Source: an uncultured Oscillibacter sp.
GTDB taxonomy: Bacteria; Bacillota; Clostridia; Oscillospirales; Oscillospiraceae
Direction of reading: 5' to 3'
Assembly: GCA_910584075.1 (NCBI GenBank)
Contig: CAJTZI010000014.1
Location: 1-41,118, forward strand
DNA: 41,118 nucleotides
In this document: one piece after another, positions 8,677 through 16,209 of the stretch
Layout of the letters: every line of letters starts with the position of its first letter
Position numbering within the stretch: the stretch's first letter is position 1
Translations under genes and position numbers: made by a program
The notes under the pieces: generated by a model
The model's input: only the letters and a program-made list of their open reading frames with translations
Databases searched by the model: none
Told to the model about the DNA's origin: nothing

Positions 8677-9179
8677 TGGAAAAGCACCAGATCCAGTATC
8701 AGACCGTCCATTTCAACCTCAACGGCAAAGACGTGGAGAAGACGGTGGATGTCCGGGCCAGCCTCACGGACATGCTGCGCAACGACTACCACACCCTGTC
8801 CGTGAAAAAGGGCTGCGAGGTGGGAGAGTGCGGCGCGTGCAACGTGCTGATCGATGGTGAGACCTTCAACTCCTGCATCTACCTGGCGGTCTGGGCCGAA
8901 GGCAAGCGCGTCCGCACCCTGGAGGGCCTCATGGGGCCAAATGGCGAGCTCAGCGACATCCAGCAGGCCTTTATTGACGAGGCGGCCATCCAGTGCGGCT
9001 TCTGCACACCGGGCTTCATCATGTCGGCGGTGGAGCTGCTGGAGAGCGGCAGAGAGTACACGGACAGCGAGCTCCGCAAGCTTCTCTCCGGCCACCTGTG
9101 CCGCTGCACAGGGTATGAGAACATCCTCCGGGCGGTGAAAAAGACCATGTACAGGCGGCTGGGCAAGGAGCCCGGCTGA
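8676..9179 (+). CDS. xdhC: Xanthine dehydrogenase, [2Fe-2S] subunit XdhC
   Basis: Small iron-sulfur electron-transfer subunit of the XdhABC enzyme, 167 residues. Plant-type [2Fe-2S] cysteines at 47, 52, 55 and 67 (GCEVGECGAC...C) are followed by a second centre in CGFCTPG and CRCTGY. The start ATG at 8676 overlaps the xdhB stop by one base, with AGGAGGTGAG just upstream. A strong terminator follows 25 bases after the stop, closing the xdhABC operon. This XdhC is the iron-sulfur subunit in the E. coli naming, not the XdhC/CoxI insertase. Confidence 0.93.
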   Translation: MEKHQIQYQTVHFNLNGKDVEKTVDVRASLTDMLRNDYHTLSVKKGCEVGECGACNVLIDGETFNSCIYLAVWAEGKRVRTLEGLMGPNGELSDIQQAFIDEAAIQCGFCTPGFIMSAVELLESGREYTDSELRKLLSGHLCRCTGYENILRAVKKTMYRRLGKEPG

Positions 9180-9203
9180 CGCTGTCAAATCCGCAAAATC
9201 AAT

Positions 9204-9232
9204 AAAACGGGAGGCGCACGCCTCCCGTTTTT
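9204..9232 (+). terminator. Intrinsic terminator of xdhABC
   Basis: Long GC stem ACGGGAGGCG / CGCCTCCCGT with a tiny loop, followed by TTTTT on the plus strand. Confidence 0.88.
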
Positions 9233-9272
9233 CCGTTTTCATCCGCGGCCGTGACATGCAATGTCCCACCCG

Positions 9273-9298
9273 GTGAGGCGCCGTTTACGGCGCCTCAC
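9273..9298 (-). other. Hairpin at the 3' end of the ModE-like gene
   Basis: GTGAGGCGCCG / CGGCGCCTCAC, an 11-bp perfect stem with a TTTA loop, overlaps the stop codon of the minus-strand regulator gene. There is no U-tract after it, so it may only weakly terminate or may protect the 3' end. Confidence 0.45.
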
Positions 9299-9666
9299 GG
9301 CTCCTGGTCCAAGTCCCGGTAGAAGCCGAAGGCCTCCTCAAATCTCTCCCGGGCGTAGCGGTCCACATCGGCCTGGTACGCCCGGTACGCCGCCAGCAGC
9401 CGCTCCGCCTCCGGGGTCAGCACCGCGCCGCCGCCGTGCCGTCCGCCGGTGGTGGAGCGCAGCATCTTGCAGCCGAAGACCTCCTCGGCGGTGCGGATGA
9501 TCCGCCAGGCCTTGGAGTAGGCCATCTCCATGGACGAGGCTGCCGCCCGCAGGGAGCGGTGCTCCCGCACCCGCTCTAAAAGCGTGGCGATGCCGGGACC
9601 GAAGCAGCGCTGGTTGTCGTCGGTAAAGAGGCGGATGGTCAGTTTCAGGTGCAGTTCTCTGTCCAT
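9295..9666 (-). CDS. Short ModE-like winged-helix regulator
   Basis: Likely molybdate- or cofactor-linked transcription regulator, 123 residues. It matches the N-terminal DNA-binding half of ModE: a LysR-like helix-turn-helix around residues 27-60 (SLRAAASSMEMAYSKAWRII), then GGRHGGGAVLTPEA, the ModE wing. It lacks the two molbindin domains that bind molybdate in E. coli ModE, so it either senses something through the short C-terminal helix or acts constitutively. It lies next to the molybdenum hydroxylases and divergent from the aldo/keto reductase gene, with a large dyad between them that may be its operator. ATG at 9666 has GAGGGAAG upstream. Confidence 0.8.
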   Translation of the reverse strand: MDRELHLKLTIRLFTDDNQRCFGPGIATLLERVREHRSLRAAASSMEMAYSKAWRIIRTAEEVFGCKMLRSTTGGRHGGGAVLTPEAERLLAAYRAYQADVDRYARERFEEAFGFYRDLDQEP

Positions 9667-9698
9667 GGGCTTCCCTCGCTTCCCTCTTTTTGATATTT

Positions 9699-9752
9699 TG
9701 ATTCTATCACACTTTCCACGGTTTGCAAACCCGGCAAAGTGTGATAGAATCA
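9699..9752. promoter_or_regulatory. 54-bp symmetric divergent promoter/operator
   Basis: Perfect 17-bp arms TGATTCTATCACACTTT (9699-9715) and AAAGTGTGATAGAATCA (9736-9752) flank a central palindrome GGTTTGCAAACC (9720-9731) on the same axis. Each strand carries the same promoter: TTTGCA, 17-bp spacer, TAGAAT. The two -35 boxes therefore overlap at the centre and the -10 boxes lie inside the arms. This would let one dimeric regulator control both the ModE-like gene (minus) and the aldo/keto reductase gene (plus). Confidence 0.8.
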
Positions 9753-9803
9753 GTTGAGGAAAAATCTCCGTCCGGTACGGAGAGAAAGCAGGAGGAAAAA
9801 AAC

Positions 9804-10829
9804 ATGGAAAAGATCCGGCTGGGCCGCACGGAGCTGTATGTCACCAAAACGGCCTTTGGCGCACTGCCGATCCAGCGCATCTCCAGGGCCGACGCGGTGA
9901 AGCTGGTCCGCAGGGCCTACGACAGCGGAATCAACTACTTTGACACCGCCAATATGTACACCGACAGCGAGGAAAAGCTAGGGGAGGCTCTCCACGATGT
10001 GCGGGCAAACGTCGTCATCTCCACCAAGACTGCCGCCACGGACAAGAAGACGGCGCTGGCCCACATGGAGCAGAGCCTCCGCAGCCTGCGGACGGATTAC
10101 ATCGACCTCATCCAGTTCCACAATCCGGCGAAGCTCCCGGACATAGAGGACCCGGACGGGGCCTTTGCCGCGGCCCTGGAGATGCAGAAGAAAGGCTGCG
10201 TCCGCCACATCGGCATTACCAACCACCGCCTGGGCGTGGCCCGGGAGGCCATTGCCTCCGGGAATTTCGAGACCCTCCAGTTCCCCTTCTGCTATCTGAC
10301 CACGGAGAAGGAGCTGGAGTTGGTGGCCCGGTGCAAGGCAGCGGACATGGGCTATATCGCCATGAAGGGCCTCTCCGGCGGTCTCCTCAACAACGCGGAG
10401 GCCTGCTACTGCTTCATGAAGCAGTTTGACAACGTGGTGCCCATCTGGGGAATCCAGCGGGAGGAGGAGCTGGACCAGTGGCTGGAGCTTGCCGGACGGG
10501 ACCCAGAGATGACGGCGGAGCTCCAGGCGGTCATCGACCGGGACCGGCAGGAACTGGCGGGGAATTTCTGCCGCAGCTGCGGCTACTGCCTGCCCTGCGC
10601 CGCCGGGATCGACATCCCCCAGGCCGCCCGGATGTCGGCGCTGCTGCGCCGCTCCCCCTACCGGCCCTACATGAGCGGCGAGTGGTACGCCAAAATGCAC
10701 AAAATCGAGGAGTGCGTCCACTGTGATGCCTGCAAGAGCCGCTGCCCCTACGGCCTGGACACCCCGGAGCTTTTGAAAATCATGCTGGCGGACTACGACC
10801 AGTTCTACGCTGAGCACCACAACGATTGA
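9804..10829 (+). CDS. Aldo/keto reductase with C-terminal 4Fe-4S ferredoxin domain
   Basis: Predicted oxidoreductase of 341 residues acting on an unknown carbonyl or alcohol substrate. The N-terminal TIM barrel has the aldo/keto reductase tetrad candidates Asp47, Tyr52, Lys75 and His106 (context LIQFHN). The C-terminal third has CRSCGYCLPC (Cys256, 259, 262, 265) and CVHCDACKSRC (Cys304, 307, 310, 314), enough for one or two iron-sulfur clusters. Such AKR-ferredoxin fusions are common in anaerobes and their substrate is mostly unknown. AGGAGG precedes ATG 9804. The gene is divergent from the ModE-like regulator and shares the dyad with it, suggesting a link to molybdenum or purine metabolism; that link is inference. 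Confidence 0.85.
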   Translation: MEKIRLGRTELYVTKTAFGALPIQRISRADAVKLVRRAYDSGINYFDTANMYTDSEEKLGEALHDVRANVVISTKTAATDKKTALAHMEQSLRSLRTDYIDLIQFHNPAKLPDIEDPDGAFAAALEMQKKGCVRHIGITNHRLGVAREAIASGNFETLQFPFCYLTTEKELELVARCKAADMGYIAMKGLSGGLLNNAEACYCFMKQFDNVVPIWGIQREEELDQWLELAGRDPEMTAELQAVIDRDRQELAGNFCRSCGYCLPCAAGIDIPQAARMSALLRRSPYRPYMSGEWYAKMHKIEECVHCDACKSRCPYGLDTPELLKIMLADYDQFYAEHHND

Positions 10830-10840
10830 GGGGGAATACC

Positions 10841-11278
10841 ATGCTTTTCAAAAACGAGGACGTGAGCCTGGAGCTGCGGGTGGTCAACTATGAGTTTCCC
10901 GCCGGCGGCGGCGACCCGGACAGCGACGACCGCAACTGGCTGGTGCTGCGCTGCACCTGGATCAACGGGGAGGGCGTCATCGCCAAGGACTCCAACAGCT
11001 GCCTGCTGACCTACGAGCTGCGGGAGCTGGCCGCCGGTCTCAAGGTGCTGAACGCCGGCATCAAGGACAGCTACGCCAGCGACTTTGTGGACCCCTACTT
11101 TGAGGTGGCGGCCCAGGCGGAGGGGAAGGTCTTCCGGGTGGATGTCTCCTTCTACCTGCCCAACACCATGGACGGTGACGACACCGCCGAGGTGGAGGCC
11201 GTGATGACCGGGGCGGAGATGAAGGAGCTCATCGCCGAGCTGGACAGCCTGTGTGAAAAGTACCCGGACAGGGAGTAA
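10841..11278 (+). CDS. Hypothetical protein, possibly WapI-like immunity/DUF fold
   Basis: A 145-residue acidic soluble protein starting 11 bases after the aldo/keto reductase stop, with GAGGGGG upstream, so it is probably co-transcribed. No signal peptide or membrane segment. The pattern of an N-terminal beta strand with LELRVVNYEFP, then DDRNWLVLRCTW and later LLTYELRELAAGL resembles the WapI-type immunity/antitoxin-like family seen in many Firmicutes, but I recognise this only loosely. No toxin gene is visible beside it. Function is not assigned. Confidence 0.7.
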   Translation: MLFKNEDVSLELRVVNYEFPAGGGDPDSDDRNWLVLRCTWINGEGVIAKDSNSCLLTYELRELAAGLKVLNAGIKDSYASDFVDPYFEVAAQAEGKVFRVDVSFYLPNTMDGDDTAEVEAVMTGAEMKELIAELDSLCEKYPDRE

Positions 11279-11290
11279 TATTTGCCGGAA

Positions 11291-11324
11291 AACCGGGCGC
11301 AACCGCCAAAAGTTGCGCCCGGTT
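11291..11324 (+). terminator. Terminator-like hairpin after the 145-residue gene
   Basis: Perfect 13-bp stem AACCGGGCGCAAC / GTTGCGCCCGGTT with an 8-base loop, 12 bases after the stop codon. The T-run behind it is weak. The next promoter starts three bases later. Confidence 0.65.
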
Positions 11325-11326
11325 GG

Positions 11327-11356
11327 TTGATTTCAGGTCTGTTTTCGGGGTATTCT
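11327..11356 (+). promoter_or_regulatory. Promoter of the XRE-membrane protein gene
   Basis: TTGATT at 11327-11332, an 18-bp spacer and TATTCT at 11351-11356, 30 bases before the preferred ATG. Confidence 0.5.
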
Positions 11357-11386
11357 GAGCGCAGAACAGGAATGGAGGAACGGCCC

Positions 11387-13120
11387 ATGACTTATGGAGA
11401 GCGGATCAAACAAGGGAGAGAGGAAAAGGGTCTGACCCAGGAGCAGCTGGCGGAATCACTGGATGTCAGCCGTCAGGCGGTAAGCAAGTGGGAGATGGAC
11501 CTCTCCCGCCCCGCCCGGGGGAAGCTGGCGCGGCTGTCGGAAGTGCTGGAGATTCCGGAGGGAACCTGGGCCGCCATCGACGCGGAGCAGGCGGCGGCCA
11601 GCCGCCCCAGAGATTCCGCCCGGCCCTGGAAAATCGCCGCGGCGGTGCTGGCAGCACTGTGCCTGGCGCTGGGGGGAATCCTGATCGCGGGCTGGCTGGC
11701 ATATGTGAACATCCGTGTGCCCTCGGAGAGTGTCCAGGGGGAGGTGTCCATCCCAGTAGAGGCTGCCGGTCCGCCGGAGGCGGCATTTCCGGAGACACTG
11801 CCTCTGAAAAGCCGCCGGGACTTCGACTTTGGAGACTGGCCCCTGGGGGAGTGCGACCGCGGCTGCGTGTCCTTTTTGGACGACCCGCTGCGGCTTGAGG
11901 ACGAGAGTCTTTGGCAGGGCAAGCTGAAGGACGGCGGCTGGCTCCAGGTGGTGAAGACCGATCCCCGCCACGAAAAGGGGGAGTCCGGCGCCATGGTCAC
12001 CTTTTATAATCTTTATCTGCTCTATGCCCCGGAGGCCGGAGACGGCCCGCTGGAGTGGAGCGTCCTGACGCGCCTTGTGGAGGAAAACGTCTATCTGGAT
12101 ACATTCTCCGCGGAGAAATTCTACAACGTCCTGGGGTACGACGGCTGGAAGCTCTCCGTCACGGTGGGGTCCTCCGCCGGGGCGCTGAACTTCTACTTCT
12201 CCCAGCGGCCCGACGGCACGCCATGTCTGCTGACCGTGGGCAATAACGCCCTGGAGGCGGACGTGGACGAGGACGGGACGCTGGAGATCGTCTCTGTGGA
12301 CGAGGTGCCGCTTTTCTGTGAGATCGTGGACACCGCGGACGGGGAGGAGGGGGCCCTCGTCTATACCCTGGACCCCTATACAGACGGCTTTGCCAATGTG
12401 GGCCTCTCCTTCGCCCCGGAGAAGGGCGGCTTTGTGACGGTGGATTCCCACAATGCGGTGCTGGCCCGCTATGTGCTGCGGGACCGCGGGCTGGAACGGG
12501 TGCCTCGGACGGACTTCTCAGCCACGGACTACCCCGACGCGGCGGCAACGCACATCGAGTTCATCACTGACGATCCCGACGGCCTCTCCGACGGTCTGGA
12601 CCCGGACAATGTGCTGTATAACGGCAAGGTCCGCATTTCCCACCGTCAGCAGGCATATCTGGCCCTTCAGGATCTGTACAGCCTGATGGGATTGAAGGTG
12701 GACTTCTGTTACTGTGCCGCCAACGAGTATGGCGTGCTGTTTTCCCTGCTGCCGGACGGGTTTAACCAGCGGAGCTTCTTTGCCGCAGATTTCGGTGAGG
12801 AATACGGCGGCCGGGGGATTCCCCAGTTCCGTATTGCATGGAGGGAGCTGGACAACGACTGGTCGCCCCTGTCCCTGACGGAGGCGGTCCTCCCAGAGGC
12901 GTGGGTCCCGCCGGAGACCTTGCTGGGCTGGTACTATGAGCGTCTGCACATCTTCCGCGCCGGCGAGGCGGCTGTGGAGACCGGGGGGGACTACCCGGAG
13001 GAGCGGAAGCTGTATTTGGAAAACGGGGATCTCTTTGTGGGGCGGTTCCGGGATTCGGACTGGGGTCCGGTTCTGACGGGCCTCATCGGCCCCTATCCGG
13101 ACGGGAAGGTCAACCACTGA
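11387..13120 (+). CDS. XRE-type DNA-binding domain fused through one membrane helix to a large extracytoplasmic domain
   Basis: 577-residue protein of unknown role. Residues 1-65 are a clear XRE/Cro helix-turn-helix (GLTQEQLAESLDVSRQAVSKWE). A single strongly hydrophobic segment lies near 82-108, and about 460 residues follow outside the membrane with no family I recognise. The outside part is rich in Asp/Glu/Gly and aromatic residues, with a calcium-loop-like stretch DVDEDGTLEIV. This layout suggests a membrane-anchored one-component regulator or a sensor that moves its DNA-binding head. ATG 11387 is preferred over ATG 11372 because GGAGGA sits 8 bases before it and would lie inside the longer version. 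No target gene is evident. Confidence 0.82.
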   Translation: MTYGERIKQGREEKGLTQEQLAESLDVSRQAVSKWEMDLSRPARGKLARLSEVLEIPEGTWAAIDAEQAAASRPRDSARPWKIAAAVLAALCLALGGILIAGWLAYVNIRVPSESVQGEVSIPVEAAGPPEAAFPETLPLKSRRDFDFGDWPLGECDRGCVSFLDDPLRLEDESLWQGKLKDGGWLQVVKTDPRHEKGESGAMVTFYNLYLLYAPEAGDGPLEWSVLTRLVEENVYLDTFSAEKFYNVLGYDGWKLSVTVGSSAGALNFYFSQRPDGTPCLLTVGNNALEADVDEDGTLEIVSVDEVPLFCEIVDTADGEEGALVYTLDPYTDGFANVGLSFAPEKGGFVTVDSHNAVLARYVLRDRGLERVPRTDFSATDYPDAAATHIEFITDDPDGLSDGLDPDNVLYNGKVRISHRQQAYLALQDLYSLMGLKVDFCYCAANEYGVLFSLLPDGFNQRSFFAADFGEEYGGRGIPQFRIAWRELDNDWSPLSLTEAVLPEAWVPPETLLGWYYERLHIFRAGEAAVETGGDYPEERKLYLENGDLFVGRFRDSDWGPVLTGLIGPYPDGKVNH

Positions 13121-13123
13121 TTA

Positions 13124-13175
13124 AAGGCCGCTTTTTTTCAAAGGGCGTCGGGGACGCGGGGGATAACGCCCCTTT
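13124..13175 (-). repeat. Degenerate copy of the intergenic hairpin repeat
   Basis: GGCCGC-TTTTTTT-CAAAGGGCG followed by GGGGACGCGGGGG and ACGCCCC keeps the order of motifs of the repeat family seen at 5305-5392 and the two paired elements, but with several mismatches. It lies directly after the stop codon of the XRE-membrane protein. Confidence 0.35.
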
Positions 13176-13223
13176 GATTTTGGCGGCGCCCGGTGCACTT
13201 TACTTGCAAGGATGTTCGCGATC

Positions 13224-13259
13224 AAAGAGCGCCGTTCCCGAAAGGGAACGGCGCTCTTT
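13224..13259. terminator. Bidirectional terminator between convergent genes
   Basis: Perfect 16-bp stem AAAGAGCGCCGTTCCC / GGGAACGGCGCTCTTT with a GAAA tetraloop. It stands 30 bases after the pckA stop (minus strand) and about 100 bases after the convergent XRE-membrane gene. Confidence 0.82.
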
Positions 13260-13288
13260 GTCTGCGGTGTTTTTCCGGGCGGGACGCC

Positions 13289-14977
13289 TTACAGGCTGTT
13301 GACCTCGTCCACCACCTTCTTGATCGCGGCGGCGGCGTCCTCAGGCAGCTTGTTGAAGCCGCCCTCCTCGGTGTCCAGCTTGGTCACGTAGTTCAGCCGG
13401 TCCTGCATACGGGCTTTCAGCTGGGCCACATACTCCTTGTCGCTCAGATCGGGTACGAAGCCCTCCCACTCGAAGATCTCGATGTCCTCGAAGGGGCCCC
13501 ACTTCTTGAACTGGGCCTTGCCCTCCACAACGGCCTCCAGGACGCCCAGGGTGTCCTCCTTCTGGACCTTCTTGCCCATGAAGTCGCCGGTGTTGATGAT
13601 ATAGCAGGCCACGTCCTTCTCCGCCACCAGCTTCTTGAACTTCTCATAGTCGTTCACCAGAGGATAGGTGCGGAAGGGGTTGGCGTAGGGCTCCACCACC
13701 AGGGCGTTGGGATCCACACCGGCCTTGAGCCGCTCGGCGCTGGAGCGCTTGGTGGCCAGGGTCGCACCCATGACGGAGGCCAGGGACGCGCCGCTGAGCT
13801 TGACGATGGGGGGGATGGTGGGGTCCTTCATAATCCAGAAGATGGCGTTGACGGGGGAGTCGATCTTGTCCACGCGGTTGGGAGACCACAGCTTGCTCTT
13901 GATGGCCCGGCCGTTGCCGTTGCGCACGTCCTCGGTGACCAGGACAATCTTGCCGTCCTCGTCCAGAGTGGCGGAGCAGTTCTGGGCGGTGAGGAGGTAC
14001 TTGTTGTCCTCAGAGGGCACGGGGTAGTCGGCGGTCTTGTCGAAGTAGGTGGGCTCCAGGGCGATAGAGGCGCAGGTGTCGGAGTTGATGATGAAGGCAT
14101 CGTCGTGGAGCACCTTGATGGCGGGGTACTTGCCGCCGTGCTTGGCGTGGGTCAGGGTGGACTTGCCGGAGCCGCTGAGGCCGAACACCGCCGCCACGTA
14201 CTTGCTGCCGTCGGCGAGGGTGTACTCCTTCTGGCCGCCGTGGCAGGAGGCGTAGCCGTTTCGGTTGGCGATGGCCCAGGCCAGAGTCAGGGTGCCCTTC
14301 TTGTGCTCGCCAAAGTAGCGCATACCCAGAATGGCGGCGCAGTTGGTCTCAGTGTTGAAGTAGCAAAGGCACTTAGGATCGCAGATGTCCTCCTGGCCGG
14401 GGGCGCCGGTCCACTGGGGATCGGAGAAGATATAGATATCGGCCTCCTTGCCGCCGCCCACGCTCTGGGACTTCTTGTACATCTTCACGTACTCATCGGA
14501 CTGGTACTGGAAGTTCAGCATCCAGTTGTAGAGCAGGTTCTCCTCCCCCTCGGGAATCAGAAGGTGGGCCTTGACCATGAACTCGGGGTCCAGACCGATG
14601 AATACCTCGGCGTGATACATGGTCTTCCAGCGGGTGTCATAGACAGCGTCCATGACGATCTTGTCCAAGGCGGCGGTGTCCACGCCGGGCTTGCCGGTAA
14701 TCCGGCGGGCGGGGGCATAGCGGCCGGTGATGGAGCCGTCGTTAAACAGCAGGACCTTGGCGTCCGGCTCCAGGCCGAACTCCTCGCCGCGGTAGACGGG
14801 CATGTCGGTGACCACAGTGCCGGGAGAGTTTTTGGCCATGTCATAGGCCTCCCGCAGGGAGTTGATCTTTACCACATTGTTGCCGTAGAACGGCGCTTCG
14901 ATGATGGAGCGGGTCTTGGAAAAACCGACCTTTCCCGGCCCAATCTCAGTTCTGGGATAGTAAGCTCTTGTGGACAT
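13289..14977 (-). CDS. pckA: Phosphoenolpyruvate carboxykinase (ATP)
   Basis: Interconverts oxaloacetate plus ATP and phosphoenolpyruvate, CO2 and ADP in the cytosol. In anaerobes it often runs in the carboxylating direction to feed fermentation. The 562-residue length is slightly above the usual 540. The P-loop is GLSGSGKST (about 266-274), followed by the metal-binding HDDAF; RYAPARR near 87-92 fits the oxaloacetate-binding Arg region. ATG at 14977 has GGAGGAGTT upstream, and a good promoter lies 60 bases further up. It is a single-gene unit ending in a strong terminator. Confidence 0.95.
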   Translation of the reverse strand: MSTRAYYPRTEIGPGKVGFSKTRSIIEAPFYGNNVVKINSLREAYDMAKNSPGTVVTDMPVYRGEEFGLEPDAKVLLFNDGSITGRYAPARRITGKPGVDTAALDKIVMDAVYDTRWKTMYHAEVFIGLDPEFMVKAHLLIPEGEENLLYNWMLNFQYQSDEYVKMYKKSQSVGGGKEADIYIFSDPQWTGAPGQEDICDPKCLCYFNTETNCAAILGMRYFGEHKKGTLTLAWAIANRNGYASCHGGQKEYTLADGSKYVAAVFGLSGSGKSTLTHAKHGGKYPAIKVLHDDAFIINSDTCASIALEPTYFDKTADYPVPSEDNKYLLTAQNCSATLDEDGKIVLVTEDVRNGNGRAIKSKLWSPNRVDKIDSPVNAIFWIMKDPTIPPIVKLSGASLASVMGATLATKRSSAERLKAGVDPNALVVEPYANPFRTYPLVNDYEKFKKLVAEKDVACYIINTGDFMGKKVQKEDTLGVLEAVVEGKAQFKKWGPFEDIEIFEWEGFVPDLSDKEYVAQLKARMQDRLNYVTKLDTEEGGFNKLPEDAAAAIKKVVDEVNSL

Positions 14978-15037
14978 AAAAAACTCCTCCTGTTGAATTG
15001 GTTTTCTATTCTTGGAAAAATGCGCTGATTTGGCTAT

Positions 15038-15066
15038 ATCATACCGCAGTCTTTTGAAAAAAGCAA
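15038..15066 (-). promoter_or_regulatory. Promoter of pckA
   Basis: On the minus strand: TTGCTT (15066-15061), 17-bp spacer, TATGAT (15043-15038). Confidence 0.65.
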
Positions 15067-15078
15067 GGGCGAAAACGA

Positions 15079-15942
15079 TTAAATACCGGGTTTTTCCCGG
15101 AGGGCCTCCGCCAGGGCGGCAAAGTCCCGGAGGGTCAGCCGCTCCCCCCGCACGCTGGAGTGCAGGCCGCATGCTTCAATGGCGGCTTGGATGGACGCCT
15201 TGTCCCGCCCCGGCAGAGCGGCGGACAGGCTGTTGACCAGGGTTTTCCGCCGCAGCAGGAAGGCCCCCCGCAAAACCTTGAAAAAAAATGCCTCGTCGGA
15301 GACCTCCACGGCGGGGCGGTCCCGCCGGACGCACCGCAGTACGGCGGAGTCCACCTTTGGCGCGGGGAGAAACTTGTCCCGGGGCACCTCAAAAAGCGCC
15401 TCCGTCTCCATGTGATATTGCAGAAAGAGGGAGAAAGCGCCGCCCTCCGGGCTGCCCTGGGGGGCGGAGAGCCGCTGGGCCACCTCTTTTTGAATCAGCA
15501 CGGTGACAGAGCGGAAGCAGGAGGTCTCCACAAATTTTTGCAGCGCCGGAGAGGTGATGTTGTAGGGCAGGTTGGCGCAGACGATGGGCGTCAGCCCCCG
15601 GAACTTCTCCACCGCCAGGGCGCCCAGATCCAACCGCAGGACATCTCCCTGGACAATCTCCACGTTGGGAAAAGGGGCCATGGTCTCCGCCAGCACCGGC
15701 AGGAGGGTCCTGTCCAGCTCGACGGAGACCACCTTCCCGGCCCGCCGGGCCAGCTCCGCCGTCAAAGGGCCGATGCCCGGCCCGATCTCCAGCACGCCGC
15801 AGTTTTCGTCTGCGCCGGACGCCGCGGCGATGTCCGCCGGGATCTGGGGGTCGGTGAGAAAGTTCTGGCCCAAGGACTTGGAGAAGCGGAAGCCGTGCCG
15901 CTCCAGCAGGGCGCGGATGGTGTCACGGTCACAGAGGTTCAT
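15079..15942 (-). CDS. rsmA: 16S rRNA (adenine1518/1519-N6) dimethyltransferase
   Basis: KsgA/RsmA dimethylates two adjacent adenines near the 3' end of 16S rRNA late in small-subunit assembly. The 287-residue protein shows FSKSLGQNFLTD at the N-terminus, the SAM-binding VLEIGPGIGPLT (about 50-61), VELD, and the catalytic NLPYNIT (124-130); the small helical C-terminal domain is complete. ATG at 15942 is the first start that fits the family N-terminus. Its neighbours are unrelated (pckA downstream), so it is probably its own unit. Confidence 0.95.
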   Translation of the reverse strand: MNLCDRDTIRALLERHGFRFSKSLGQNFLTDPQIPADIAAASGADENCGVLEIGPGIGPLTAELARRAGKVVSVELDRTLLPVLAETMAPFPNVEIVQGDVLRLDLGALAVEKFRGLTPIVCANLPYNITSPALQKFVETSCFRSVTVLIQKEVAQRLSAPQGSPEGGAFSLFLQYHMETEALFEVPRDKFLPAPKVDSAVLRCVRRDRPAVEVSDEAFFFKVLRGAFLLRRKTLVNSLSAALPGRDKASIQAAIEACGLHSSVRGERLTLRDFAALAEALREKPGI

Positions 15943-16150
15943 AAAAAGCGCCGCCTTTCGTGAAGAGTCGGTTATCCGTCTTAAGAAGATCAGAAAAGCG
16001 GCCGCCGCCACTTCCCTTTCAGATTGGTGATGCGAAGCGCCGCCCTTCGATTTTATCACAGGATCGGATTTGATTCAATCTGTCTTTATGAAATTGCAGG
16101 AGTTTTCAGCCGGCAGCACTCTTCTGCGGCGGGACTGAGGCAAGGCCCGG

Positions 16151-16179
16151 TTGACCAAACTCCCGGGGACTGGTATACT
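16151..16179 (+). promoter_or_regulatory. Promoter of the GNAT/HAD gene pair
   Basis: TTGACC (16151-16156), 17-bp spacer, TATACT (16174-16179), about 30 bases before the acetyltransferase start. Confidence 0.75.
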
Positions 16180-16209
16180 GGACGCAAAAATACAGGACGG
16201 AGGCGGCGG

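Noticed and set aside
13193..15028. 611-codon plus-strand frame opposite pckA
   Set aside because: Antisense shadow; PEP carboxykinase motifs are on the other strand.
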